The notes beneath the pieces are model-generated. The model did not search any database. It was given only the letters and a program-made list of their open reading frames with translations, and was not told the DNA's origin. The position numbers and the translations under genes are program-made. Positions 50,945 to 62,000 of a stretch of 64,000 nucleotides of DNA are shown here, piece by piece. The stretch is from Paenibacillus sp. FSL M7-0420 (GTDB taxonomy: Bacteria; Bacillota; Bacilli; Paenibacillales; Paenibacillaceae). The stretch spans positions 2,170,001-2,234,000 of the forward strand of contig NZ_JBBOCJ010000001.1 in the NCBI RefSeq assembly GCF_038002345.1. The letters are read 5' to 3'. Every line of letters starts with the position of its first letter. The first letter of the stretch is position 1.

Positions 50945-51594
50945 ACAGTTACAATATCCCGAACAATGCCATTATCACTGTGGCCGGAACCGTAGGCGTT
51001 GGCAAATCGACGCTGACCGCAGCACTGGCGGAGCGCCTGGGCTTCCAGACCTCACTGGAGCAGGTAGATCATAACCCGTACCTGGAGAAGTTCTATCACG
51101 ACTTCGAGCGGTGGAGCTTCCACCTGCAGATCTATTTCCTGGCGGAGCGCTTCAAGGAGCAGAAGAAGATGTTCGAGCTGGGCGGCGGTTTCGTGCAGGA
51201 CCGTTCGATTTATGAAGACACCGGGATTTTCGCAAAAATGCACGCTGATCAAGGCACCATGTCCCCGACGGATTATGCTACTTATACCAGCCTCTATGAA
51301 GCCATGGTGATGACGCCATACTTCCCGCACCCGGATGTGCTGATCTATATTGAAGGCAGCCTGCCTTCGATCCTGACCCGGATCAATGAGCGCGGGCGCG
51401 AGATGGAGATCCAGACGGACGTCTCCTACTGGGAACATATGCACGGCCGGTATTCCCAGTGGATCAACGAATTCAGCGCCTGCCCGGTGCTGCGCCTGAA
51501 CATTGACGAGTATGATGTGAAGGACCCGGCTTCCATGTCGGAGATTTTGACCCGGGTCAGCGCGATAATTAACCGGACTGCGGTGGGGAAATAA
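50941..51594 (+). CDS. dck: Deoxyadenosine/deoxycytidine kinase
   Basis: The 217-residue deoxynucleoside kinase has P-loop AGTVGVGKSTL, VDHNPYLEKFYHDFERWSF and the DRS motif QDRSIYEDTGIF (about residues 85-96). Together with the upstream kinase it salvages deoxynucleosides. The start ATG overlaps the dgk stop by four bases. A good terminator follows. Confidence 0.87.
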   Translation: MNSYNIPNNAIITVAGTVGVGKSTLTAALAERLGFQTSLEQVDHNPYLEKFYHDFERWSFHLQIYFLAERFKEQKKMFELGGGFVQDRSIYEDTGIFAKMHADQGTMSPTDYATYTSLYEAMVMTPYFPHPDVLIYIEGSLPSILTRINERGREMEIQTDVSYWEHMHGRYSQWINEFSACPVLRLNIDEYDVKDPASMSEILTRVSAIINRTAVGK

Positions 51595-51606
51595 ATAGTT
51601 AGAGTG

Positions 51607-51646
51607 AAAAAGCAGCACCAGGGGTTGATCCTGGAGCTGCTTTTTT
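51607..51646 (+). terminator. Terminator of dgk-dck
   Basis: AAAAAGCAGCACCAGG and CCTGGAGCTGCTTTTTT pair around GGTTGAT, ending in six T residues. Confidence 0.85.
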
Positions 51647-51687
51647 GATCCACCTTCCTGCAATGAGGCCAGATCCATCACAGAATG

Positions 51688-52377
51688 TTAAAATACAATG
51701 GTTTCGGGGGTTACACCCTGGGGATATTCTTCCTCCCATACGGTTTTGTCCATATAGGCTTGATACCACATGTCGCCAATCACATCCGGATCATTGATTG
51801 CGCCAGTACCCGACTCCTTAATCAACAAGCCTAAAGAACGGTGACCAACAAAAATGCCTTGAGCAGCCAATGAAGTATGAAGATTAGCTACATAATTGCG
51901 CAGTCCTGAAAGAGCAATACCGATATTCCCCATCAGTGGGACGGGATACATGGCAGATAATCCTGTGGTAAAGAGTATGGAACCCTCTTTCTTAGCGAGC
52001 ATATCAGGGAGAACAGCATTGACAACTTGGATGGCACTGACCACATAGGCCTCAAATGAGTCCCTTACATTCTCTACTGTTAACTCCAATACAGAGGTAG
52101 GAGGATAGTTGCCTGCTGTAGGACTGAATTCCAGCACATCAATCTGGTCATACTGTTCTTTAATATTGGTGATCGCCTGTTCAATCTGTTCTTTACTGAA
52201 AATATCCGCTATGAAATAAGAGGCCTCAATACCCTCCGCTTTCAATTCATCCACCATTTCTTGCAGCTTTGCGGCGTTTCTTGCGACTAATGCCACTTGG
52301 AAGTCATTTTTTCCAAAGCTTTTCGCAATAGACATTCCTAATCCCTTACCTGCACCAATGATCGCTAGTGTTTTCAT
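51688..52377 (-). CDS. Atypical short-chain dehydrogenase lacking the Tyr-x-x-x-Lys motif
   Basis: The 229-residue SDR-fold protein has cofactor motif AIIGAGKGLGMSIA (residues 5-18) and NADP-preferring ARNAAKL. The active-site region reads FTTGLSAMYPVPLMGNIGIALSGLR, where the usual Tyr-x-x-x-Lys is missing (Ile/Gly and Ser/Gly occupy its places). It may be a non-catalytic or ligand-binding SDR. ATG 52377 has AAAGGAGA 8 bases away. The divergent TetR gene presumably represses it. Confidence 0.75.
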   Translation of the reverse strand: MKTLAIIGAGKGLGMSIAKSFGKNDFQVALVARNAAKLQEMVDELKAEGIEASYFIADIFSKEQIEQAITNIKEQYDQIDVLEFSPTAGNYPPTSVLELTVENVRDSFEAYVVSAIQVVNAVLPDMLAKKEGSILFTTGLSAMYPVPLMGNIGIALSGLRNYVANLHTSLAAQGIFVGHRSLGLLIKESGTGAINDPDVIGDMWYQAYMDKTVWEEEYPQGVTPETIVF

Positions 52378-52423
52378 ATCTGATTCTCCTTTTATGAATA
52401 CGTGAGTGTAATTGACAACTATA

Positions 52424-52452
52424 ATAGTAAAATATACAATTATAATGCTCAA
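52424..52452 (-). promoter_or_regulatory. Sigma-A promoter of the SDR gene
   Basis: On the minus strand -35 TTGAGC and -10 TACTAT are 17 bp apart. Confidence 0.5.
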
Positions 52453-52469
52453 TGGTTGATATAATGCAG

Positions 52470-52498
52470 AATGACATTTAAACATCATTTTATATAAA
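52470..52498 (+). promoter_or_regulatory. TetR-gene promoter with overlapping dyad operator
   Basis: The imperfect 20-base dyad AATGACATTTAAACATCATT (52470-52489) overlaps a -35 ATGACA; the -10 TATAAA follows at 16 bp (52493-52498). It is placed to let the TetR protein control itself and the divergent SDR gene. Confidence 0.45.
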
Positions 52499-52531
52499 TT
52501 TGACTATTATTTATGAAGGAGTGGCTTATTA

Positions 52532-53119
52532 TTGGGTAAGGATAAGGTGGATCTGCGTATTCTTAAAACGCGAAAAGCGATTAAGGAAGCCTTCTTGAGA
52601 CTAGTGCAAACCAAAGGCTACGAACGAATTACTGTACAAGACATTGCCGACGAAGCGATGATAAACCGAAACACATTTTATTTACACTATGTAGATAAAC
52701 CTGAATTCATGGACAAGTTATTTCAGGAGAGCGTACAGAATTTGAATGCTTGCTTGAGCCTGGAGGTGAGCTCGATCCATGAGATGGACAAGGATATGTT
52801 CGGTGCAATGATAAAAACGATTTTCGACAATATTGATGCAAACATGATATTCTTTAAAACCATGCTTACTCAAAACATCCAACCCAACTTCTCCATATAT
52901 TTAAAAGATGCTTTTAAAACGTTCATCTTCGCCGGAATCGGCGATTATCACCACGATGAAAAGATGAAAATTGGTCTCGAGTACATGATATCGGGATTGG
53001 TAGGTGTGATTTGTCTATGGATTGTTGAACGAGAGAATTATAAAATGGATGGCTTTATCGAGCATCTGAGTGAAATTCATTATCACAACATGGTTGACTT
53101 GTTGAAGAATACTAGGTAG
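52532..53119 (+). CDS. TetR/AcrR family transcriptional regulator
   Basis: The 195-residue protein has an N-terminal TetR helix-turn-helix (about residues 9-56: TRKAIKEAFLRLVQTKGYERITVQDIADEAMINRNTFYLHYVDKPEF) and a helical ligand-binding C-terminal domain of the type found in DhaS/TetR_C_7-like regulators. The TTG start has AAGGAG 11 bases upstream. Its codon and base use is more A/T-rich than most neighbours. It is divergent from the atypical SDR, its likely target. Confidence 0.88.
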   Translation: MGKDKVDLRILKTRKAIKEAFLRLVQTKGYERITVQDIADEAMINRNTFYLHYVDKPEFMDKLFQESVQNLNACLSLEVSSIHEMDKDMFGAMIKTIFDNIDANMIFFKTMLTQNIQPNFSIYLKDAFKTFIFAGIGDYHHDEKMKIGLEYMISGLVGVICLWIVERENYKMDGFIEHLSEIHYHNMVDLLKNTR

Positions 53120-53130
53120 CAAAACAACAC

Positions 53131-53171
53131 CAATAAACCGCAACTGAGCCGTTCTCAGTGCGGTTTATTTT
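53131..53171 (+). terminator. Terminator of the TetR gene
   Basis: AATAAACCGCA and TGCGGTTTATT, with inner CTGAG/CTCAG pairing, are followed by TTTGC. Confidence 0.8.
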
Positions 53172-53466
53172 GCTTTTCAGACATTTTCTCTTAAAAATTC
53201 AGGACTTTTTTCGTTTTCCGAGTGTATTAACCCTATTTTGGGGCGTTTGACGCAGCTTTTGTCGAGATTTGTTAAGAGTTTGTTTAGAGCTGCCTGATAG
53301 AATAAACGCAGATATGAAAAAATAGGTAGTTTATAACTAGTATTTTTTGTCCACGGGAGGGCAGGGCGAAAGGAGAATGCGGAAGCATAGGGAGTGAATC
53401 TTAGACTACAGCGAAGCTTGCTGCATGCCGGACAGGAAATGATGAACGAATAAGGGGGAGCACCAA
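53172..53466 (+). other. Long leader region of the giant secreted-protein operon
   Basis: 295 bases precede the first giant gene. Possible promoter elements (TTGTTT at about 53279-53285) lack a good -10. The lower half is GA-rich (GGGAGGGCAGGGCGAAAGGAG, 53356-53376), suggestive of a structured leader, but I could not match it to a known riboswitch. Confidence 0.3.
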
Positions 53467-56400
53467 TTGTTAATGAGCAGGAGATTGAAGAGATATACCT
53501 CGTTAAGCTTGATTCTTAGTATGTTGTTATCGTTAATGCCCAGTTCCTTTAGTGGACTGGCAGAGGCTGCGGGTGATGATTTTGAGGTCACGTTTCCAAA
53601 CGGACAACATGTCGGAAATCTAAGCTACCCTGCGGACAATACGTTTCTTAACTTTTATACCAAGGTTGACGGTTTTGTCCAGACAGAGACAAGTGCAAAT
53701 GCCAAATATGATTGGGCCAAGGGCGATATTTTTGCCGGTGTCAATGATAAAAAGACCACGGTTCGATTCCAGGTTAAGGTAGCAGACAATCCGATTCTAA
53801 AAAATATGGCCGAGAGCGGACATGCGGAGATGCTTACAGGGTTCGCTGTGCTGCGGCGTCACTCCGGGGTCTTCTGGACGCGCCATTCTGAAATTACAGT
53901 AAACATCGACGGAAAAGATATTATCAATGAACGAACCGGCAGCAGCCAGCGGTATAACAAGTCGGCCAAGGCCATCATCAAACCTAATTCTGTTATTACC
54001 ATTAGGGTCTGGGGTGAAGGCGATGACGACGGTGAAGCAGCCGGTGTACGCGGATTCTACCTCAAGTTCCAGGATCTCAAGCGTCCGGTCATCGATAACT
54101 ATACCTTTACAGGCAATGGTGCAGAACGGCTCAACGAGAAGATTAACCAGAAAGAGCTGTATGTCAAAAGAGATGAGAACATCACACTCAGCTACAACTT
54201 CAGTGAGCCGGTCAGACCGACTTCAGTAGTGAAGGCAAATTCTGATTATTTCCTGCGGCACAAGCTCTTTGTTAATGATGCTCTAACTGGACTGCCAGCA
54301 GCCGGACAGCAGCAGTACCTGCAGAATATATCGTTCAATGAGAATAATCTGGATTCCTACCAGAAAAAAATTGCCTACAGATATACGGGAGTTCCTTTTC
54401 ACAACAGCGGCAATAATCCGCTGAGACCGTTAATTACTGGAGGAACCACCGGCGGAGCGCAGATGGATCTGTCGCTGGATAATAAATTGAAAGAAGCCGT
54501 GCTTAGCGATGCGGCAGGCAATAAAGCGGTTGTCAATCTCAACACCGTGCCCAGCAGCGGCAGCAATGCCTGGCTGGACAGGAAAAGCGGGAACCCGTTT
54601 GACTTCGACCGGGGCGGCTTCCGTGTCATTGTCGATGCCGTGCGTCCGAAGTATTCCAAGACCAAGAACGGCATTCAGCCGGAGATTCTGACCGGAGTTA
54701 CGCTGAATAAGGGAGATGTGATTGACTTCACCCTCCAGATGACGGAAGAGGCGATTGCCAAGACCGGCTGGGATGAGAAGAAAACCTTCATCCTCTTCAA
54801 TAACGGCATGAAAGCCTATTATGTTGCAGGTCGGAATACACCAAATTGGAGCTTCCGCATGACTGTGCCTGATGGCAAAACTGTGGAAACCCCGCTCCTT
54901 AAGGCTGTTGCTATATCTAATGATGCCAAGGGCGGCAGTGAGCCTATCCAGATGGATACCGATGTTATCCAGGATTACGCAGGGAACCTGATGATTCAGC
55001 CTGCTAACTACGATGGAATCCATAAAGAGGAAATTAAACCTTACGGCAGTGATGATTCGCTCGCCAACTCCAAGATTGACTGGGCGAACCTGTTCATCGA
55101 CAATACGGAGCCGGTGATCGGTTACCGGTTCGAGACTGGCGGCGCTACTGATCAGGAGTATGCCAAAAAAGGCAAGGTTACAATTGACGCCAACGATCCT
55201 TCCATTAAAGTACCGCATCTTGATCCTACCGTCCCTGACCGTGGTACGGAACGGCCGAGCCGCGGCATCTACCGCCCTTCCAACATGAGTGCGGAAGCTT
55301 CTCCTTCTGTGGGCCTGGTGTACTACTGGTGGAGCCAGGATAAGGCTGATCCGTTCGCCGGTGTAGCCGGAGATCATTATGCAGCACTCAAGCGTTACGC
55401 ACTCTCCGCCAAGCAGCCGTCGGATGAGCTGTATCCCGGAGAATTCGAGAATATAGAGCTGTCGGTAGTGAATAACAAGACGAACCTGCTTGCTCCTCCG
55501 GCGGAAGCCTTCGAGGAAGGGAACAGCGGGGAGTGGTACCTGCATACCTGGACTGCCGATATGTCCTGGGATTCAGCCAGAGAATTGATGCAGCATGAGA
55601 AGAAAGATGTATACAAGAAAACCCATCAGGCGCAGTACGATGCTTGGATAGCAGAAGCGCCGGGTGAAGAGGCAGATAAGATCTTCTATGCCGACAATCA
55701 GGCGCTGGCCGCCGTTGGACAATACGGCGATAAGAGTGTCTGGCCGCTTAAAGATTTCAAGAATGACGACTCCAACTGGAAGCATGAAGTAGGAGTTCTG
55801 AAGCTGGACAACCAGGGACCTGCCATTACATTGGCAGGCGAGGATACCGCAACGGTACAGGCCCTCGTGAAAGACCCGCATAGCGGAGTCAGCAGTGTAC
55901 AGTATCAATGGGTGAAGGACGGGGATTCCCCGGCCAGCGGGAAGTGGGCAGATACGCCATACACCGGTTCGACCGTAACCCGGTCTACCTATGAGGATAT
56001 TGATGAGGACGGCTCGTACTGGCTCTATCTGAAAGCACTGGATAAAGCGGGCAATGAGACGATCAAGACACCGCAGGAAAGAGCGGTGGTTGTAAGTTCT
56101 GAGGCGGCTATTCCGACAGAGTTCACACCAGAAGCCAATCCTAACTATGTGAAAAGTCATGATGTTACGTTCCGGATCAGCGGTGTGCATCCCGATTATG
56201 CGGGCTATGCCATCAGCGACAGCTCGCTTCGTCCAAAAGATAGTGATTTCACCGGACTGGAGGTTTCCGAGTCATCCGGCATATCTCCACTGGCTGATAA
56301 AAGTCTAATTGAAGACGGTTCGGAACCGGGTGCATCTGGTGCCCCTACAGAGCCAAGTCCTCCGGTTGAGCCAGAAGTTACAGCAAGCATCGGGCCGGTG

Positions 56401-59061
56401 GCCCTTATGAAGTTCTTGTCCTCCGGGCCGTCAGCGCCTTCGCTGACCCCGCTTGAACCGGAAGAGACTCCGGCACCGGATAACAGTGCTGAGCCGGTAA
56501 CGACTCCTGCTGCTTCGGCCGAAGCAACTGAACCGGCAGTGACACCTGCGGTTTCGCCAGAAGCATCTGAACCGTCGGCGGCACCGGAAGCCAGCCCCGA
56601 TGCCAAGCTGGCAGCCAAGGGTCTTGGCGCTTCTGTAAGTGAAGCCACTTACAGCTATGTCATTCCTGCTGATAAATTAAAATTGAACGGCACGCAATAC
56701 ATTCATCTTATGGTGAAGCACAGCGACAAAACGTACTACTACTCGAAGGCTTATTATTTTGATAATGAAGCACCGGTAGTATATTTCAGCCCTGATTCAG
56801 TTGCTTACCCGCTGCCGCTGCAGAAGACGAAGATCAGCGTGTCGGAATTCTACAGCAAAACAGGACTGGTCAGCAAGTATCAATGGGTCAGACAAGATGC
56901 AGGTGCAAAAGTACCTACAGAGTCTTCTACCAAATGGGAAGATGTTCCGGCAGGCGGCTCAGTATCCATCGACGACAAATCGCTGGATGCAGGAGAAATC
57001 TCTGAGTTCCGCTTATATGTACTCGCGGTTGATGGAGCTGGCAACAGCACGATCAAGGCAAGTGCAGGAACCTTCAAGGTCTCGGCAACGACCAAGCCGG
57101 ATGCGCCGGTGTCGGATGCCAAGTCTTCTCTGATCTATCTGTCCGGTGATGCAGCGGACGGCTACACAGCCATTATGAAGCTGAGTCTCGAAACGGAAGA
57201 CAAGACCGGTTACGAATATTCAGTCTCACCGGATAACGGAGTGAGCTGGCTGAACTGGAAGCCTTATACGAACTTCGTAGCCGTGAAGGTTCCGACGAGT
57301 AAGGCTGAGGAGCTTCAGGTGTGGGTCAAGTACAGAACGCCGGGCGGTCTGATCAGCAAGCCGGCCCAGCTTGAAATCAAGCTTCCTCTTACTACCGTAC
57401 AGCCGGTCTATGCGCTTGCTTCACTCAGCGTGAACAGCCCGGTTAATGCCAAGGTTGGTGCGGATATTGAGATTACGCTCCCGCCGGGTATCCGTGTAAC
57501 GCCTTCGAAGATTAACCCTTCGGTGCCTGTGCGGACCGGCAATTCATTCAAGATCTACGAGAATGGTTACTACAGCTTCGATCTGACTGATCTCAGTGAT
57601 CCGGACCGGACAGATACTCTATATCTGGTCGTGAAGAATATTGACGGTACTGCTCCTGAAGGAACCGTTGAATATTCATACATGGAGAGTACGAACGGTA
57701 ATGTGGTTGCCCTTCTTCAGAGCACCTCTGAGCCGGTGACGGTTGTGAACAATGGCGGCAAGACAGCCTACACCTTCACGGAGAACGGCAAGTTCGAATT
57801 CGAAATTAAGGATGCTGCCGGAAATGTCAATAAGGTTGAAGCAACGGTTGCGAACATTAACAAGGAAGTGCCTAGGGTGAAAGTTGTCCGTTCCTACCAA
57901 TATGGCGAGAATGGAAGCCAGACCTTCGGCACCCTGAAGGATAATAGCGGCAATGTGCTGTTCTCCACAGGTGTAACACTTAACGTAGAGAAGGCAGATG
58001 CATCGGCTAAGGCATTCAATGTCATCAGTGCCGATAAGAGCATTACACTCATGGAGAATGGAACGGCTTCATTTACTGTGGTGGATGTGTACGGCAATAC
58101 GACAGTTATCAAAGAGAAAGTAACCAATATTCTCTCTGCGCCGCCGGTACCGGACAAAGTGGCCTATACCTTTGTAGATGCCGAAGGCAAAGCGGTTCCG
58201 GCCGATCAGATTGTTACCATCGGCGGACAGAAATATGCCAAGGGCAAAGTGAAGGTCACGCTTAGCGGCACAGTAGCTGCCCCTAACCAAATGTTCTCAG
58301 GCGTAAGACCTATTTCAGATGGAGCCGCGTATACGAACCAGATCAGTAAAGCGGATGGAACGTACAGCTACTCGCGTGCTTTTGAGAGCAGCGGATCAGC
58401 GGTTATTGCGATCTCGGATCTGCTGGGCAATGTGAACAAGGTTCCGGTGACCATAGCCGGACTTGATAACACAGCGCCTGAGCTGACACTGAACAAGGAA
58501 ACCGTAGGAATTGTTCAGAACAAGAAAGACTTTAGCTTCCGTACGGATCTCGGCGGGTTCACCGTATCTGATAATGTATCGGCTGAGGCTAACGTGAAAG
58601 TATCGGTCAGCGGGCTGGATCTGAGCAAGCTTGGACGCCAGCGCGTAGCGTACACTGCAGTTGATCAGGTAGGCAATAAGTCGGTGGTCTATCAGGATGT
58701 GGTGGTCGTGAAGGACGGCGGATTGCTGGTCTTCGGTAACGATACCTTAATCTCGGCTTCATCCGGCGAATCCGCATTGTTCAATACCAACACCATTACC
58801 TTCAAGGTATCCGGCTTCAACCTGATGAAGGTAGGCGGAGTAGACAAGGTCAATCAGGCAGGAACGTTCGATATTCTGTATTACCCTGGTCTGTACCGCG
58901 AAGGACAGCTGAAGCTGGTGAAGCAGAAGCTGACCTATGCTGAGCTGGTGAGCAGCAATTTCAAGGTCACCTTCCCGAAAACAGGCTGGTACACCATTGT
59001 GGTGAGAACCCAGGAGCGGGACCGCGAATTTGCTACCTTCTTTGTCGGCAATCTGAAATAG
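53467..59061 (+). CDS. Giant secreted multidomain protein with Ig-like repeats (1864 residues)
   Basis: It starts with a signal peptide (basic MLMSRRLKRY, hydrophobic SLSLILSMLLSLM, cleavage near AEA-AG). The body is almost wholly beta-rich, with repeated Ig-like modules ending in DKAGNETIK, DGAGNSTIK, DAAGNVNKV and DQVGNKSVV, the loop typical of bacterial Ig-like domains. A Pro/Thr/Ala/Glu-rich linker occupies about residues 1000-1060. No LPxTG motif, SLH domain or enzymatic motif is visible. It probably forms a long extracellular or cell-surface fibre. TTG 53467 has GGGGGAG 6 bases before it; ATG 53473 is possible. The second giant gene follows after 27 bases. Confidence 0.8.
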   Translation: MLMSRRLKRYTSLSLILSMLLSLMPSSFSGLAEAAGDDFEVTFPNGQHVGNLSYPADNTFLNFYTKVDGFVQTETSANAKYDWAKGDIFAGVNDKKTTVRFQVKVADNPILKNMAESGHAEMLTGFAVLRRHSGVFWTRHSEITVNIDGKDIINERTGSSQRYNKSAKAIIKPNSVITIRVWGEGDDDGEAAGVRGFYLKFQDLKRPVIDNYTFTGNGAERLNEKINQKELYVKRDENITLSYNFSEPVRPTSVVKANSDYFLRHKLFVNDALTGLPAAGQQQYLQNISFNENNLDSYQKKIAYRYTGVPFHNSGNNPLRPLITGGTTGGAQMDLSLDNKLKEAVLSDAAGNKAVVNLNTVPSSGSNAWLDRKSGNPFDFDRGGFRVIVDAVRPKYSKTKNGIQPEILTGVTLNKGDVIDFTLQMTEEAIAKTGWDEKKTFILFNNGMKAYYVAGRNTPNWSFRMTVPDGKTVETPLLKAVAISNDAKGGSEPIQMDTDVIQDYAGNLMIQPANYDGIHKEEIKPYGSDDSLANSKIDWANLFIDNTEPVIGYRFETGGATDQEYAKKGKVTIDANDPSIKVPHLDPTVPDRGTERPSRGIYRPSNMSAEASPSVGLVYYWWSQDKADPFAGVAGDHYAALKRYALSAKQPSDELYPGEFENIELSVVNNKTNLLAPPAEAFEEGNSGEWYLHTWTADMSWDSARELMQHEKKDVYKKTHQAQYDAWIAEAPGEEADKIFYADNQALAAVGQYGDKSVWPLKDFKNDDSNWKHEVGVLKLDNQGPAITLAGEDTATVQALVKDPHSGVSSVQYQWVKDGDSPASGKWADTPYTGSTVTRSTYEDIDEDGSYWLYLKALDKAGNETIKTPQERAVVVSSEAAIPTEFTPEANPNYVKSHDVTFRISGVHPDYAGYAISDSSLRPKDSDFTGLEVSESSGISPLADKSLIEDGSEPGASGAPTEPSPPVEPEVTASIGPVALMKFLSSGPSAPSLTPLEPEETPAPDNSAEPVTTPAASAEATEPAVTPAVSPEASEPSAAPEASPDAKLAAKGLGASVSEATYSYVIPADKLKLNGTQYIHLMVKHSDKTYYYSKAYYFDNEAPVVYFSPDSVAYPLPLQKTKISVSEFYSKTGLVSKYQWVRQDAGAKVPTESSTKWEDVPAGGSVSIDDKSLDAGEISEFRLYVLAVDGAGNSTIKASAGTFKVSATTKPDAPVSDAKSSLIYLSGDAADGYTAIMKLSLETEDKTGYEYSVSPDNGVSWLNWKPYTNFVAVKVPTSKAEELQVWVKYRTPGGLISKPAQLEIKLPLTTVQPVYALASLSVNSPVNAKVGADIEITLPPGIRVTPSKINPSVPVRTGNSFKIYENGYYSFDLTDLSDPDRTDTLYLVVKNIDGTAPEGTVEYSYMESTNGNVVALLQSTSEPVTVVNNGGKTAYTFTENGKFEFEIKDAAGNVNKVEATVANINKEVPRVKVVRSYQYGENGSQTFGTLKDNSGNVLFSTGVTLNVEKADASAKAFNVISADKSITLMENGTASFTVVDVYGNTTVIKEKVTNILSAPPVPDKVAYTFVDAEGKAVPADQIVTIGGQKYAKGKVKVTLSGTVAAPNQMFSGVRPISDGAAYTNQISKADGTYSYSRAFESSGSAVIAISDLLGNVNKVPVTIAGLDNTAPELTLNKETVGIVQNKKDFSFRTDLGGFTVSDNVSAEANVKVSVSGLDLSKLGRQRVAYTAVDQVGNKSVVYQDVVVVKDGGLLVFGNDTLISASSGESALFNTNTITFKVSGFNLMKVGGVDKVNQAGTFDILYYPGLYREGQLKLVKQKLTYAELVSSNFKVTFPKTGWYTIVVRTQERDREFATFFVGNLK

Positions 59062-59088
59062 TTGAAACAAGAACAGGGGGAATACTTG

Positions 59089-62000
59089 GTGAAGTTGTTG
59101 AAACGCACAGTAGCGGTAATGCTCACCTTAATCATGGTATTTCTGTCCACCTCCGAGAGCTTCCATGCTCTCGTCGAGGCGGCCAGCAGTACCAAGACAA
59201 CCATGATCCAGAATGACTTTATTAAGGTCACCGTGGATAACGAGACGGGCCGCTACGGCATTCGCACTGTAGAGGGTCAACCGATCCGCAAGAAAGATAA
59301 TAATGTTAACCTGCTGTTCCAGGGTGATGACCCGGAGACGTCGTTCACGACGTTCCGGATCGATGGAACGGATTATATTTACGGCAATAAATACAAGTTC
59401 GACAGCAGCCATTATTCTGAGACTACTGCACCTAAAGTGGTAGAAAATTCAAATGGCACCAAGCAGCTGGAGATGATCTGGAAGATTAAGGGCGTAGAGA
59501 TCAAGCAGATTCTGATGCTCTACACCGACAGCAAGGATGCTGTGAATTCCGGTAACGTCAACATCCGCTATGAAGTGAACAACAAGAGCGGGGCGCAGGT
59601 GCAGATCGGCAGCCGGATTCTGCTGGATACGATGGTCGGCGGTAACGACGGGCCGCAGTTCCAGATTGGCACAGCCTACAAGTCACCGCTGCAGGTAGAG
59701 CGGAAGCTGGTGCATAATCCGGAGGACGATAAGGGGATTCCCTTCGAAGATAGAGCTTACTTCAAGATTCCTGCTTATTGGGTGATGCGCGACAAGCTGG
59801 ATCTGACGAATCCTCAGGCAACCAATGTGGTGGCCTACGGTTTCAATAACTTTGCCGAACAGAATATTAATATTGTGGATGAGATGATCGTCGGGCACTG
59901 GAACGGCCTGGCGAATACGAAATGGGATTATAAAATTAATCCGAATCTGGACTTCACCAGAGATACCAATGATTTCGGTACGGCGGATTCCGCCGTTGCC
60001 TTCTACTGGAACCCGGAGAAGCTGGCACCGGGAGGCTTCCAGAGCTTCGAGACCGTATATGGCCTGGGTGAACTGACAGCCCCGGATAAAGTGTTCTCGA
60101 TCCGTTATGTAGATCAGGTTCAGCAGCTGGCGACAGCTTCGCTGGGAACGGGGGAGACCGTTCCGTCGAAGTATGTGGATAATGGTGTCTTCACGATTAC
60201 AGCCGAAGTAGAAAACTTGCAGGCCTACAATATGGAGCACTCCAAGATTGAAGTGGAGATGACGCTGGAGAGTGGTCTCAGCTTCGTCAGGCAGGATGAG
60301 TTGGGCCAGGATGTTAAGGATGCCAATGGCAATCCGGTCCTGGAGAATTCCCGCAGCAAAATGCTGGAGTTCAAAAAGTCAGCCACACCCGACGAAGCAG
60401 CCATGGGCATTGAGCCGAAGTACAAGCCGGGTGACGCGATTACCGCGACCTTCCGCGTTCAGGCCAAAGGCAGACCTTGGCCGGTTACCCGGGAGTATAT
60501 GATTTCCGCGAGAAGCCCGGAAACACAAGGCAAAATCGAAGGCGTGAAGGATGAGGGCATCAAAGCCCAGTATGAATCGACTCGTACCAACTTCATTCTC
60601 CTGCCCCCGGTAGGAGAAGCGACAGCTACGTATTCCTATGCACTTGCTCCGGCAGAGCTGTATAGCACAGATGTGAAATATCTGACGGTCAATCTGTCGA
60701 ATATTGAAGCATACAATACAGGCAATGCAACGACTGCTCCGAACTTTGATCTGTACCTCAAGAATAAAGCAGACGGTAACCGGTATAAAGTCAATGTCCA
60801 GGATGCAGTGGTGATGCAGCCGACGGATGACGGATTCTCCGGCGCCATGCGGATTACGTACCGCGGCGGTGATCAGGTGGATTCAGGCGGCAATGTGCTG
60901 GAAGCCGGGCTTGGACCGGAATTGCCGCTTGGTGAATATCAGGTGGAGATTGATTACAAAGGCGACGCCGGAGGGGACGAGGAAGTAGCGGCTCTATATG
61001 ATATGACGACTCCGCAATCCTTCCTGGTCACCGATAATAACGACACACGAATCCGTGAGGCCGGAGTGATGGCGGTCTATAAGGAAGCTGTAGATATCAG
61101 CGGCCTTGCGAACGGTGCTTCGGTAAAGGATGAGCTGGTGGATCAGCTGAACTCTCTGTTCCCGGGCAAGCCGTTCAAGGACGGTTCGTTCCTGTACAAG
61201 GCTGTTACCGAATATAAGAAAACCAAAGCCTTATTCGGCGCAGCGAGCAAAGCGGTTGATCCGAAGTTCGATATCAGCGAATTCATGGATGATGAAGCGC
61301 TGAAAGAGACGCCAATGTATGCTTACAAGCTGTTTGCAACGGAAGAGGACTTTGAGGAATTCAAGGAAGAAGCGGAAGCCAAGGACCCGGAATTCGACCG
61401 TGAGATTCTGGTTACCGTCCGCGGCATGATCAAGCAGGTGGGTACAGGTGATGAAGAGCAGGTCATCGTGGATACCAAGACAGAACCGGCCATTATTAAT
61501 GATGCTGTAGCTTATAAAGGTAAAGATCTGTCTTTTGTACGCGGCAAGCTGGATATCTTCGGCAACACCCTGCCTGGCGATCTGCCCTTCCTGGATACCC
61601 TGTTTGTCAAGGGTGAAGGAACGCTGAGCGTAGCGAGCAGCGGATTCGTCTTCCATAAGGGCGAATGGACGCTCGACTTCTTCAACGGCTTCAACAAGTC
61701 GCTTGGAGAAGAGGACTTCGATCCGACGAAGGAAAAAGAGGAAGAAGATAAGGGCAAGGATGACGATAAGAAGGACGAGAAGGGCAATGACGGCAATCCG
61801 GAAGACGACAGTCAGAACGGCAGCCTGAAATGGGCCATCGGCGGTGTAGGTGACAGATTGAACCCGCTGCGCCAGATCATGATTGAGGATGTGTACTTCA
61901 ACAAGCAGTCTTTGTTCGGGGCACCAAGCTTCTCGATCGACGGCTTTGGCTTCTCCTTCAATGACTTCATTCTTAGAGAGAATGGGATTTCCTTCGGAGG

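Noticed and set aside
53340..53466. Cyclic-di-AMP or cyclic-di-GMP riboswitch upstream of the giant protein operon
   Set aside because: A GGGAGTGAATC stretch and GA-rich bases are suggestive, but the conserved core segments of either class and their pairing partners could not be laid out.
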